DNA of 64,000 nucleotides from Lachnospira pectinoschiza (GCF_020564355.1 NZ_JAJCRR010000002.1:248001-312000), one strand, 5' to 3'. Counted from the first letter of the stretch, positions 46,345 through 56,677 are shown. Numbers and translations: made by a program. Notes: generated by a model from the sequence alone, not told the origin.

Positions 46345-46692
46345 ATGGGTAATGAAAGAAGAAGAACCAAAAGAATAGATGTAGAAGCGAATTTGTCAAT
46401 TCGTCCGATTACAGATAAGGATACTAAGGGAGAATTTATTGCTGTTCATGCAACGAATGTATCAAGCGGCGGAATTGCATTTAAAACAAAAGACGTTCTG
46501 CCATTACATTCTTTTTATGACATGTTGCTTGAAATGAGCGGATGTGATAAAATTGAAACCGTTATTGAAGTTGTGCGGATTGCATCACAGGACGAAGACG
46601 GCACGGAGTACGGCTGCCGTTTTGTAGGACTTGGCAAAGAAGCCCAGTTCCGTATTGATGTATTCCGTATGGTAAAAGAAAATACAAACTAA
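46345..46692 (+). CDS. PilZ-domain c-di-GMP receptor
   Basis: 115-aa single PilZ domain. The N-terminal RRRTKR (RxxxR) and ATNVSSGGIAF (N-x-S-x-x-G) are the two c-di-GMP-binding motifs. As a stand-alone receptor it could act on motility or exopolysaccharide; the partner is not visible. GGGGGAG precedes the ATG. The stop codon ends only 5 bases before the RNase P RNA. Confidence 0.9.
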   Translation: MGNERRRTKRIDVEANLSIRPITDKDTKGEFIAVHATNVSSGGIAFKTKDVLPLHSFYDMLLEMSGCDKIETVIEVVRIASQDEDGTEYGCRFVGLGKEAQFRIDVFRMVKENTN

Positions 46693-46697
46693 AAAAG

Positions 46698-47045
46698 ACT
46701 GAGTAGCACAGATGATTGCGGCTGCAATTGCCGAAAGGCAGCAGGTGAGGAAAGTCCGGGCTTCACAGGGCAGGATGCCGGATAACGTCCGGTGGAGGTG
46801 ACTCCAAGGCTAGTGCAACAGAAATAAACCGCCAGCATATGCTGGTAAGGGTGGAAAGGCAGTGTAAGGGACTACCGCGCGGCTGGTAACAGAAGCGGCA
46901 GATGTAAACCCCATCCGAAGCAAGACCGAATAAAAGCGATACGGCGGCCCGTCGTGCTTTAGGTAGGTTGCTTGAGCCTGCTGGTAACAGCAGGACTAGA
47001 TAGATAATCATCTGATACATAACCCGGCTTATAGTGCTGCTCAGT
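46698..47045 (+). ncRNA. rnpB: RNase P RNA (bacterial class A)
   Basis: 348-nt catalytic RNA that removes tRNA 5' leaders. The ends pair (ACTGAGTAGCAC 46698-46709 with GTGCTGCTCAGT 47034-47045). The conserved core GAGGAAAGTCCGGGCT near the 5' end, the internal GGTAACAGAAGCGGCA and the 3' ACATAACCCGGCTTA are all present. It directly follows the PilZ gene, so its promoter must lie inside that gene or be shared; I could not identify a convincing -35/-10 pair there. Confidence 0.95.
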
Positions 47046-47108
47046 TGTTTGTAAAAATATTTGTAAAAAGAACAGGTAAAAAATGCAGATAAAAATATCG
47101 GCAGGTAC

Positions 47109-47153
47109 AAGTGCCGCAGAAAATGTAGGAATATGTTTTCTGCGGTGCTTTTA
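47109..47153 (+). terminator. Terminator downstream of rnpB
   Basis: AAGTGCCGCAGAAAA (47109-47123) pairs with TTTTCTGCGGTGCTT (47136-47150, two wobbles), followed by T residues. It is about 60 bases beyond the mature RNase P RNA, implying 3' trimming. The 390-base gap to eno also holds two small hairpins (47226-47248, 47260-47278) and a family I repeat. Confidence 0.75.
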
Positions 47154-47179
47154 TTATAAGAGCAAAGCTTTTAAATATT

Positions 47180-47209
47180 TTGGATAAAATATACAGGATT
47201 GTCCATAAT
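47180..47209 (+). promoter_or_regulatory. Possible eno promoter
   Basis: TTGGAT (47180-47185), 18-base spacer, CATAAT (47204-47209). If real, the eno mRNA has a leader of about 220 bases carrying two hairpins and the family I repeat. Confidence 0.35.
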
Positions 47210-47309
47210 ACAGGATAAAAGGAAACTGTAAGACTGCTGAACTTACAGCGTAACTGTTGCAGTCCGCAGGACGGACTGTGGCAGACGGAGGCAGAACAAA
47301 GAAAAACAG

Positions 47310-48734
<1,425 letters not shown>

Positions 48735-48784
48735 GCTTTTATAAAAGATATTTGCTTATGCAAAAATGCAGCGCAAAATTTACG

Positions 48785-48813
48785 TTGAGATTCTATGGCA
48801 ATTCCGTTATGAT
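48785..48813 (+). promoter_or_regulatory. Promoter of the GH3 gene
   Basis: TTGAGA (48785-48790), 17-base spacer, TATGAT (48808-48813), 27 bases before the start codon. Confidence 0.65.
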
Positions 48814-48839
48814 GAAAGAAAAGTAAAGAAGGTATTATA

Positions 48840-51020
48840 ATGAAAAATCATCAGACGGAATTAACAGAAAATGAAGAATTGTGCGATTTGTACCGTAAGA
48901 AGGCGGAAGAACTGGTTTCGCAGATGACAATTGAGGAACTGGCAGACCAGACGTTAAACAGTGCGCCACCGATTGAACGGCTGAATATTAAAGGATATGA
49001 CTGGTGGAATGAAGGACTGCACGGCGTGGCAAGAGCCGGTACGGCAACGGTTTTTCCGCAGGCAATCGGGCTTGCGGCAGCATTTGATGAAGATTTAATG
49101 GAGCAGGTTGCCGATGCCGTGTCTACGGAAGGACGTGCCAAATTTAATATGCAGCAAAAATACGGAGATGTCGGGCGCTACAAGGGATTGACCTTCTGGG
49201 CGCCCAATATCAATATTTTCCGGGACCCAAGGTGGGGACGCGGTCATGAAACTTACGGCGAAGACCCGTATCTGACAGCGCGGCTTGGAATCCGCTACAT
49301 AAAGGGCTTACAGGGACATGATGCACATTACTTAAAATCGGCGGCCTGTGTCAAGCATTTTGCGGTACATTCAGGCCCGGAGGGACTGCGGCACAGCTTT
49401 AACGCTGAGGTTACAAAAAAAGATTTGTATGAAACGTATCTTTCAGCATTTCATGCCTGTATTAAAGAGGCAAAGCCCGAAGCAGTCATGGGCGCGTATA
49501 ACCGCGTAAACGGCGAGCCGTGCTGTGGCAGTAAGACCCTGCTTACAGACATTTTGCGGAATGAGTGGCATTTTAAAGGACATGTTGTGTCGGACTGTTT
49601 TGCACTGCGCGATTTTTACCAGCACCACATGGTAACAAAAGATGCCGTGGAATCGGCGGCTCTGGCGATGAATAACGGCTGTGATTTAAACTGCGGACAT
49701 ATGTATCTGCACCTTTCGGAAGCGGTTTCGCGCGGTATGGTTTCGGAGAGCAGACTGCGGGCGGCGGTGACGAATCTGTATACCACCCGGCTGAAGCTGG
49801 GCATGGAACAGGATAAGGAGCTGCCGGACAATCCTTACGACAAAATTCCGTATTCTGTTGTAGATTCCGTAGAAATGCGTGAATTCAACGAAAGTGTGTC
49901 AGAGAAAACGTTTGTTCTGTTAAAAAATAACGGGATTCTGCCGCTGAATCGGGAAAAACTCCGGACAATCGCAGTGATTGGACCGAATGCAGACAGCAGG
50001 AGAGCGCTTGTCGGCAATTATGAAGGGACGGCATCGCGTTACATTACAATTTCCGAGGGCATACAGGATTATGTTGGGGATTCGGTCCGGGTGCTGGTGT
50101 CCGAGGGCTGTGATTTGTATAAAGAAAACTGGAAGAAGAACCGCATTGCCGAGGTGCGTGAAATGGCAGAAATGAGCGATGTTGTCATTCTGTGTCTGGG
50201 ACTGGACGCAGGTATTGAAGGTGAACAAGGCGATGCGGGCAATGATTTTGCAAGCGGCGATAAGCCGGACTTAAAGCTTCCGGGAGAGCAGAACCAGATT
50301 CTTGAAGCGGCATTAGACAGTGGAAAACCTGTCGTTGTCCTACTGTTATCGGGCAGTGCGCTGGCGGTCAACACGGCACAGGAGCGTGCCGCGGCGGTCA
50401 TGCAGTGTTGGTATCCGGGTGCTCAGGGCGGACGTGCGGCGGCAAGGATTTTATTTGGGGAAGTCAGCCCGCAGGGACATCTGCCGGTTACATTTTATAA
50501 AAGCACGGAAGAACTGCCGGAATTTACGGATTATTCCATGAAAAACAGAACTTACCGCTATATGAAGCAGGAAGCATTGTATCCGTTTGGCTACGGACTT
50601 ACTTATACTTCATTTTCGTATGATAATATGGAATGTGGCGCAGGCAGGCAGACGTTTCAGAAAATGAAAGCCGGAGAAAAAATACAGCTTCCGGTTTCGG
50701 TGCGTGTGTGCAATACCGGAAACTTTGACTGTGCCGAAACCGTTCAGGTTTATGTAAAGGCTTTGTGTGATGGCAGTCCGAATCCGCAGTTAAAGGGCTT
50801 TGGCAAAGTCTTTTTAAAGGCGGGGGAAGAAAAGCAGGTAACGGTCTGGTTATCAGAAGAGGCTTTTGAACTCTACGATGAAAATGGGCAGATCTATTTT
50901 ACCGATGATGGCTATACCGTTTATATTGGCGGAAGCCAGCCGGATACAAGAAGCCGGACATTGACAGGAACCATTCCGCTCAGGCAGAATTTATGGTCGG
51001 AAGTGGTAAATAATACTTGA
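48840..51020 (+). CDS. Glycoside hydrolase family 3, beta-xylosidase-like
   Basis: 726-aa GH3 enzyme without signal peptide, so cytoplasmic. The (beta/alpha)8 domain contains GYDWWNEGLHGVARAG and WAPNINIFRDPRWGRGHETYGEDP, the pattern of the xylosidase/arabinofuranosidase branch; the likely nucleophile is D252 in HVVSDCFAL. The second domain (NGILPLNREKLRTIAVIGPNA...) and the C-terminal fibronectin-III-like domain (ETVQVYVKALCDG..PQLKGFGKVFLKAGE) follow. Probable role: hydrolysis of imported xylo-oligosaccharides; beta-glucosidase activity is not excluded. Single-gene unit. Confidence 0.88.
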   Translation: MKNHQTELTENEELCDLYRKKAEELVSQMTIEELADQTLNSAPPIERLNIKGYDWWNEGLHGVARAGTATVFPQAIGLAAAFDEDLMEQVADAVSTEGRAKFNMQQKYGDVGRYKGLTFWAPNINIFRDPRWGRGHETYGEDPYLTARLGIRYIKGLQGHDAHYLKSAACVKHFAVHSGPEGLRHSFNAEVTKKDLYETYLSAFHACIKEAKPEAVMGAYNRVNGEPCCGSKTLLTDILRNEWHFKGHVVSDCFALRDFYQHHMVTKDAVESAALAMNNGCDLNCGHMYLHLSEAVSRGMVSESRLRAAVTNLYTTRLKLGMEQDKELPDNPYDKIPYSVVDSVEMREFNESVSEKTFVLLKNNGILPLNREKLRTIAVIGPNADSRRALVGNYEGTASRYITISEGIQDYVGDSVRVLVSEGCDLYKENWKKNRIAEVREMAEMSDVVILCLGLDAGIEGEQGDAGNDFASGDKPDLKLPGEQNQILEAALDSGKPVVVLLLSGSALAVNTAQERAAAVMQCWYPGAQGGRAAARILFGEVSPQGHLPVTFYKSTEELPEFTDYSMKNRTYRYMKQEALYPFGYGLTYTSFSYDNMECGAGRQTFQKMKAGEKIQLPVSVRVCNTGNFDCAETVQVYVKALCDGSPNPQLKGFGKVFLKAGEEKQVTVWLSEEAFELYDENGQIYFTDDGYTVYIGGSQPDTRSRTLTGTIPLRQNLWSEVVNNT

Positions 51021-51203
51021 ATTTATAGGAAATAACGTATTTGCAGCATTGCATATGTCTGTTTTTTGCGTTTATTAAGAGTTTTATGTGTTAAATTTGT
51101 TCACACGGTGGAATTCGTGCTGCAGGCATTTCGAATTCTGTTTTTGCCGCAGGACTGGCTGGAAACAGTCTACGGTATTTCCGGTGTTAAAAATGTCTGC
51201 GGA

Positions 51204-51980
51204 ATGGAGCTTAGGTATGAAAAATTTACAAAAGTTGCAAATGATATTTCAAAGAATCTTACTGCAACGGTAAAAAAAGGAAAAGATGCAGTATATACAC
51301 TGGCAGACGGCAGTGCCAATGTCAACTCGGCAGCTGCACAGATGGCTCAGATTGTAGAAGAATCTGTGAAGTCAACGGTAACGGTGATGGATAAGGTCAA
51401 TGCGGCAACAGAAGAAGTCCATAGAAACAATGAACTTGCCGGACAGCTGGAGCAGGGATTTGATAATGTGAAAGACGCTGTTAATAAGGGAAATGTAGCA
51501 GTTGAAGAGGCGAAAAGCACTATAATGTCTGTTGAAAATACAGTTGGCGCTGCGCACAAGACGACCGGTGCACTGCTGACCGAAATGAAACATATTACAG
51601 ATATTCTCGGGGAAATTAATTCCATTGCATCACAGACCAATCTGTTATCACTCAATGCTTCAATTGAAGCAGCAAGAGCAGGCGAACACGGAAAAGGATT
51701 TGCCGTGGTTGTAGATGAAATCCGTGCCTTATCAGAAGAAAGTGCAAAATCAGCAGGTAATATCCAGGATATATTAAAATGGCTTACCGATATGACAAAG
51801 CAGGTAGATGAAGAAATTACAACCGGTACGAATGCAGCGGCAGAAAGCGTTACAACGATTAACGGTCTGCTCGGATATTTTGAAAATATCAATCATGCAA
51901 CCAATGATGCGAGTAGTATTGTAAGTGAAGAATATGATATTATTGAAAATATCAAAGAAAGTTTTGAAATAAATAAATAA
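51204..51980 (+). pseudogene. Methyl-accepting chemotaxis protein, N-terminal/core part of a split gene
   Basis: 258 codons encode an MCP signalling region with hairpin tip [30 protein letters not shown] and [18 protein letters not shown], but the frame stops at [11 protein letters not shown], before the second methylation helix. The missing end, beginning QEEMETLVATSEENSATIQS, is found at 54932-55117 in another frame. The start is uncertain: ATG 51204 has a weak site, and the frame is open to TTG 51066 with hydrophobic but unrecognised sequence, so the 5' end may also be damaged. Interrupted by the MoxR/VWA segment; likely not a functional receptor. Confidence 0.75.
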
Positions 51981-51992
51981 AAAGAATATAAT
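51964..51992 (+). promoter_or_regulatory. Promoter at the left junction of the inserted cassette
   Basis: TTGAAA (51964-51969), 17-base spacer, TATAAT (51987-51992). The -35 box lies in the last MCP codons/direct repeat, the -10 in the inserted DNA. Confidence 0.55.
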
Positions 51993-52027
51993 TAAAATAT
52001 AAAAAAACAGTTAAAGGGGTGTTGGTA

Positions 52028-52948
52028 TTGAATAATCTGATTGAGTTTTTGAAGCAGGAAGGTGTTTCAGCACAGCTTGTAGAAGAAGTCCGGCATTATT
52101 CAGAAGAACATACTGTAGATGAAGCATTAAAAAAACGTATTCCTGTACCACATTTTCATTATTATGGCAATAAGGTATGGGAAGAGGCTCTTGCAGTGCT
52201 TCTGTGTGGCAGAAATCTTTTGCTGGCAGGAGAGAAGGCAACGGGAAAAAATGTGCTTGCACAGAATCTTGCAGCAGTTTTTGAACGTCCGGCATGGGAT
52301 ATTTCCTTCCATGTTAATATGGATGCGGCTGCGCTGATAGGTTCTGATACATTTCGCGATGGCAGGGTTACATTCAGACCCGGACCGGTGTATTGTTGTG
52401 CACAAAGCGGCGGCTTTGGGATTCTCGATGAAATCAATATGGCAAGGAATGAAGCACTTGCAGTCTTACATTCTGTACTTGATTTCAGACGTGTAATTGA
52501 TGTTCCAGGATATGACAGGATAGAGGTTGCAGATGATACACGTTTTATTGCTACGATGAATTATAATTATGCAGGTACAAGGGAATTAAATGAGGCACTT
52601 GCCTCAAGATTTGTAGTTATACAGATGCCGCCACTGGCAAAGGAAGATCTTGAGAGACTGTTAAAGGATCAGTTCCCTTCACTGGTTACTAAGTATAACA
52701 AACAGTTTGCACTTTTATTTAATGAACTTCAGAAAAAATGTGAAAATGGTGAACTTACAGAGAAAGCTTTGGATCTGCGTGGATTAATTGATGCTATAAG
52801 TCTTATAAAAAAGGGTATTCCAATCAGGGATGCATTGGATCTTGGAATTACCAATAAGATATTTGACAGCTATGAAAAAGAGCTTATACGTGATGTCATA
52901 GCTTCAAGGTTTCCCTTAAAGCTGCATAATACGGAGGTGTTTGAATAA
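52028..52948 (+). CDS. MoxR-family AAA+ ATPase
   Basis: 306-aa AAA+ ATPase of the MoxR/CbbQ type: Walker A LLLAGEKATGKNVLA (68-75, Asn75 where Ser/Thr is usual), GSDTFRDGRVTFRPGPV (typical post-Walker loop), Walker B GILDEINMA, sensor 1 IATMNYNYAGTRELNEALASRF. MoxR proteins work with VWA-domain partners as chaperones that insert metals or remodel complexes. The partner VWA gene overlaps the stop (TAATG). I place the start at TTG 52028, 9 bases after AAAGGG; GTG 52019 is too close to the site. It lies in the A/T-richer segment that splits an MCP gene. Confidence 0.85.
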   Translation: MNNLIEFLKQEGVSAQLVEEVRHYSEEHTVDEALKKRIPVPHFHYYGNKVWEEALAVLLCGRNLLLAGEKATGKNVLAQNLAAVFERPAWDISFHVNMDAAALIGSDTFRDGRVTFRPGPVYCCAQSGGFGILDEINMARNEALAVLHSVLDFRRVIDVPGYDRIEVADDTRFIATMNYNYAGTRELNEALASRFVVIQMPPLAKEDLERLLKDQFPSLVTKYNKQFALLFNELQKKCENGELTEKALDLRGLIDAISLIKKGIPIRDALDLGITNKIFDSYEKELIRDVIASRFPLKLHNTEVFE

Positions 52949-54702
52949 TGCGTACCATTTCTTATACTGCTAAGGAAAGACGGGCTGCTAATCAGGTATG
53001 GAATGCGGCGGAACGCTATAATTTTGATCCATTGTTTCTGGCTGTTGAAACAGGGGATTTAGATTCAGATTTATATATGAATCTTATAATTGGACTGGCA
53101 TATAAGTATTATGGTGAAAAGGCAATCAGCACTTTATTTGGTTATTGGAACGGAGATATCAGTCAGGCTATGCTGGATGATCTGACATGGCTTTATCTGG
53201 AACATGTACTGTATACAGAGGAAGCATTAAAACGTCCGTCTATGACTGATCTACGGGTTTATTATGGAAAGGCTTTTTTTGCAGGTGAATATAAGCTGTC
53301 GAGGCAGGAGTGGATGAGCAAAAACCGGCTTGTATATAATATGCAGTCAGCCAGATGGAGCAGTGTGTCAGGGAAAAAGAAGGTTCTGCTGACACCAAAT
53401 GAACAAAAGCTGTATGCAGAACTGACACCACAGATAATGCCTGAAACAGACCGGTTGATAGATACTGTGCTGGCAATTTATCGCAAATTTAATCTTTTTG
53501 ATGGCGTAAAACATGAAAAAAAAGCGTTACGACTGCATTTTACAGGGGCATTTGCCCGGATAATGACAAGAATAATGCCAGTCAGCTCTGTAAGAAATAA
53601 TCATGTAATGGTTATGCGTTCTTCTGAGGCGGACAATATGACTGGTGGAGCAGCTTACAGTAAAAAGAAAGATAATATAACATATAAGAAAGAAAATGAT
53701 GACTGCTCTTATATTGAGAATTGTTTTGGAAGATCTGTTATATCAGAGCAGACTCTTACTAAAATAGAAAAAGAACTGTGTACAGGCAGTCATACAGGAT
53801 GCCATTTATGGTTTACTGATGGAAAATATATAACAAAGAAAAATATACCGAAGGAATTTCTTCATTTAAGAGAACAGTCACAGCTGCAGGTTGAAAGAAA
53901 TCATTCATATTATAATAAAAATGTACGGCTTTATGATAGTCTTATTGCACATATGGTTGAACAAATCCGTAATAGCGAATATATAAGTCAGAAGACAGAT
54001 GTAATATCAGGGCAGAGCGGAAGGCTTGATACAACTAAAGTATGGCGTGCAGAATATATAGAAGATAACAGGATTTTTCACACATATGAGGATGATAATC
54101 AACCGTCCTTTACAGTGGATCTGCTTCTTGATGCATCTGCTTCAAGGCTTCAGTATCAGGAAATGCTTGCTGCGCAGGGAGTAATTATTGCCAAAAGCCT
54201 CGTGGAATGTAATATACCGGTCAGGGTAACAAGATTTTGCAGTGTCAGAGGATATACAGTTTTTCATATATTGAAGTCTTTTAGGGATAAGAAATGCGAC
54301 AATATTTTCAATTATTATGCTGCCGGTTGGAATCGTGATGGTCTTGCTTTTCGGGGAATTGGTAAAATCCTTGATATGAACCCGGGGGTGGCTGACAGGC
54401 ACCTTGTGATTATTTTAACAGATGCTGCGCCTAATGACAGCCAGCGTATTCTGCCATCACAGGACAGCCCGTTTGGGCATGATTATAGCGACGATATTTC
54501 TGTTAATGATGCAGCCAATGAGGTACGTGCACTGCGTGATAAAGGAATACATGTATCAGCTGTTTTTATGGGAAATGATGCGGCGGCCAATAGCGCAGAA
54601 AAGATATATAGAAAAGAATTTACAAGAATACGTCGTATTGATGAGCTGGCAAAGGCGGCAGGAAGACTTATACAAAAAGAGATTCAGTCGTTGACAAGAT
54701 AA
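52948..54702 (+). CDS. VWA-domain protein, partner of the MoxR ATPase (NorD/CoxE-like)
   Basis: 584-aa protein. About 370 N-terminal residues are helical and unassigned. The C-terminal von Willebrand A domain has the MIDAS motif DASAS (D395, S397, S399) in VDLLLDASASRLQ and TDAAPND (D492). The architecture and coupling to a MoxR gene recall NorD/NirD-type activation proteins. A segment about 225-255 (SYSKKKDNITYKKENDDCSY-like) is Lys/Asp-rich. Target complex unknown; no nitrate, CO or methanol oxidation gene is in view. Translationally coupled to the ATPase; codon use (ATA, TAT, AGA) is visibly more A/T-rich than the flanks. Confidence 0.82.
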   Translation: MRTISYTAKERRAANQVWNAAERYNFDPLFLAVETGDLDSDLYMNLIIGLAYKYYGEKAISTLFGYWNGDISQAMLDDLTWLYLEHVLYTEEALKRPSMTDLRVYYGKAFFAGEYKLSRQEWMSKNRLVYNMQSARWSSVSGKKKVLLTPNEQKLYAELTPQIMPETDRLIDTVLAIYRKFNLFDGVKHEKKALRLHFTGAFARIMTRIMPVSSVRNNHVMVMRSSEADNMTGGAAYSKKKDNITYKKENDDCSYIENCFGRSVISEQTLTKIEKELCTGSHTGCHLWFTDGKYITKKNIPKEFLHLREQSQLQVERNHSYYNKNVRLYDSLIAHMVEQIRNSEYISQKTDVISGQSGRLDTTKVWRAEYIEDNRIFHTYEDDNQPSFTVDLLLDASASRLQYQEMLAAQGVIIAKSLVECNIPVRVTRFCSVRGYTVFHILKSFRDKKCDNIFNYYAAGWNRDGLAFRGIGKILDMNPGVADRHLVIILTDAAPNDSQRILPSQDSPFGHDYSDDISVNDAANEVRALRDKGIHVSAVFMGNDAAANSAEKIYRKEFTRIRRIDELAKAAGRLIQKEIQSLTR

Positions 54703-54840
54703 TTGCAAATGTGTATATGATTAGGAATGGAGATAATAGGGTGTGGGTATTTTATATTTTTAATATAATTGTGAAAAATGTATATATACATAAAATGACA
54801 ACTAATATAAAATAAAAAAACAAAAGAAATGGAGAATGTA

Positions 54841-54966
54841 ATGTACTGTAAAAATTGCGGAATGAAACTGGAGAATGGGGCTAAGTTCTGCGGCAGATGT
54901 GGAATGCCAGTCGATAATGAGATTTTTGAAACAGGAAGAAATGGAGACGCTGGTAGCAACTTCTGA
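54841..54966 (+). pseudogene. 5' fragment of a zinc-ribbon protein gene
   Basis: 41 codons: MYCKNCGMKLENGAKFCGRCGMPVDN is a complete double-CxxC zinc ribbon (Cys 3, 6, 18, 21), common at the N-terminus of Firmicute membrane proteins. After PVDNEIF the frame runs into MCP sequence (in the wrong frame) and stops. A TATAAT-like box (54764-54769) and GGAG lie upstream. I read it as the truncated right end of the inserted segment. Confidence 0.65.
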
Positions 54967-55117
54967 AGAAAATTCAGCAACCATTCAGAGTATTTCGGAA
55001 ACGATTGCTGCACAGAATAACTCTGTAAAAGACATTTTAACGGAAATTGATGAAATTGCCGGAGTTTCAACAAAGTTGGAAGAACACTTTGACATGGAAC
55101 AGGCACAGTGTGAATAG
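54932..55117 (+). pseudogene. Methyl-accepting chemotaxis protein, C-terminal part of the split gene
   Basis: QEEMETLVATSEENSATIQS...AAQNNSVKDILTEIDEIAGVSTKLEEHF is the standard second helix of an MCP signalling domain, with no start codon of its own in a credible place. It completes the protein truncated at 51980. Joining at TTTTGAA and dropping one A gives [22 protein letters not shown] in frame. Confidence 0.75.
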
Positions 55118-55129
55118 ATTATAAATCAA

Positions 55130-55166
55130 AGAAGCTGTTATCTGATATATGCAGATAACAGCTTCT
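55130..55166. terminator. Hairpin between the MCP remnant and pyrI
   Basis: AGAAGCTGTTATCTG (55130-55144) pairs perfectly with CAGATAACAGCTTCT (55152-55166). It separates convergent genes and can act for both; T-runs are weak on each side. Confidence 0.75.
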
Positions 55167-55216
55167 AATTATTTAAATTTTAAATTTACAGTCCGATATA
55201 ACGATAATCGGAGCAT

Positions 55217-55642
55217 TTAGCGGGTATATTTTTCTTCACAGTATTTACAGCGGTATACCTGATTTTCTTCGTCTGTCAGAATAAAAATGTGCTTTAATTC
55301 CTGTTCGATAGAAGTAATACAGCGAGGATTTTTACACTTAATCACATTTGTAATCTTTTTTGGAAGTGAAAGACGTTTCTTTTCAACAATTTTACCGTCT
55401 TTAATAATATTGACTGTGATGTTGTGATCAATAAAACCAAGTACATCCAGGTCTACCAAATCGAGTCCGCCTTCGATTTTGATAATATCTTTTTTACCCA
55501 TTTTATTACTGCGGGCATTTTTAATGATAGCTACACAGCAGTCGAGCTTGTCCAGTCCGAGATTGTTATAAATCATCATGGCTTTGCCGGCTTCGATGTG
55601 GTCCAATACAAAGCCTTCGTTTAATCCGCCTATATTTAACAT
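55217..55642 (-). CDS. pyrI: Aspartate carbamoyltransferase regulatory subunit
   Basis: 141-aa regulatory chain. N-terminal allosteric domain (GGLNEGFVLDHIEAGKAMMIYNNLGLD) and the zinc domain with CKNPRC...CKYCEEKY; four Cys are present. It makes ATCase sensitive to CTP/ATP. The presence of PyrI, unlike in Bacillus, is typical of Clostridia. GGAGG precedes the start; pyrB lies 52 bases upstream in the same direction. Confidence 0.95.
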   Translation of the reverse strand: MLNIGGLNEGFVLDHIEAGKAMMIYNNLGLDKLDCCVAIIKNARSNKMGKKDIIKIEGGLDLVDLDVLGFIDHNITVNIIKDGKIVEKKRLSLPKKITNVIKCKNPRCITSIEQELKHIFILTDEENQVYRCKYCEEKYTR

Positions 55643-55694
55643 AAAGTCCTCCGTTCTGCCGTATCCGCGGCATGATTTTTGATGTGTCAGAAAT

Positions 55695-56618
55695 TTAAAC
55701 TGTTTTGTCCAGTCCGAGCAGTGTCAGAATCAGCGCCATTCGTACATAGACACCGAACTGTACCTGCTTAAAGTAAGCCGCGCGCGGGTCGTCATCAATT
55801 TCTACGGAAATTTCATTGACACGCGGAAGCGGGTGCAGTACATACATATTGTCCTTTGCAGCAGCCATTTTTTCTTTGTTAAGAATATAAAAATCCTTCA
55901 TTCTTAAATATTCGTCTTCGCTGAAAAAACGTTCCTTCTGGACACGTGTCATGTAGAGAATATCAAGCTGTGGTATAACGTCTTCTAAGCGTTCAACTTC
56001 TTCAAATTCCACATTGTTATGAATCAGGACATCTTCGCGGATGTAATCCGGCACACGCAGTTCTTTCGGGGAAATAAGAATAAATTTTACATTCTTATAG
56101 CGAATCAGGGAGCGGATCAGGGAATGAACCGTACGTCCAAACTTCAGATCGCCGCACAGACCAATCGTAAAATTATCCAAAGAACCACGCAGTTCGCGAA
56201 TCGTCATCAGATCTGTTAAAGTCTGGGTTGGATGTTGATGACCGCCATCCCCTGCGTTAATCACCGGAATCCCGGATTTCTCAGCGGCAACCATAGGAGC
56301 ACCTTCCTTTGGATGGCGCATAGCGCAGATATCTGCATAACATGAAATAACCCGAATCGTATCAGAAACGCTTTCACCTTTAGAAGCAGAGCTGGAATCG
56401 GCAGAAGAAAAGCCGAGAACAGAACCACCAAGATTAATCATGGCTGCCTCAAAACTAAGGCGGGTTCTAGTACTCGGTTCATAAAATAAAGTGGCAAGTT
56501 TTTTACCGTCACAGCAATGGCTGAACTTTTCAGGATCCTTTGCAATGCGGCTTGCGAGGTTTAGTAAATCTTCAGTTTCATCTACGCTTAAATCAAGCGG
56601 ACTAAGTAAATGTTTCAT
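55695..56618 (-). CDS. pyrB: Aspartate carbamoyltransferase catalytic subunit
   Basis: 307-aa enzyme of the second pyrimidine step (carbamoyl phosphate plus aspartate). The carbamoyl phosphate loop [37 protein letters not shown] and the Asp-binding HPLPRVNEI are intact. AAGGAGG lies before the ATG. With pyrI it forms a two-gene operon; its leader is only about 25 bases, so no attenuator or PyrR-type site is seen. Confidence 0.97.
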   Translation of the reverse strand: MKHLLSPLDLSVDETEDLLNLASRIAKDPEKFSHCCDGKKLATLFYEPSTRTRLSFEAAMINLGGSVLGFSSADSSSASKGESVSDTIRVISCYADICAMRHPKEGAPMVAAEKSGIPVINAGDGGHQHPTQTLTDLMTIRELRGSLDNFTIGLCGDLKFGRTVHSLIRSLIRYKNVKFILISPKELRVPDYIREDVLIHNNVEFEEVERLEDVIPQLDILYMTRVQKERFFSEDEYLRMKDFYILNKEKMAAAKDNMYVLHPLPRVNEISVEIDDDPRAAYFKQVQFGVYVRMALILTLLGLDKTV

Positions 56619-56648
56619 GATATTCCTCCTTGTAATCTACTGTTCACT

Positions 56649-56677
56649 ATTCTACTACGAAATCCTGCAATTCTCAA
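56649..56677 (-). promoter_or_regulatory. pyrBI promoter
   Basis: On the minus strand TTGAGA (56677-56672), 17-base spacer, TAGAAT (56654-56649). Its -35 box abuts that of the trpS promoter on the plus strand. Confidence 0.7.

Noticed and set aside
51969..54930. Classical insertion sequence or transposon as the insert
   Set aside because: No transposase, integrase or terminal inverted repeats were seen; only short direct repeats at the junctions.
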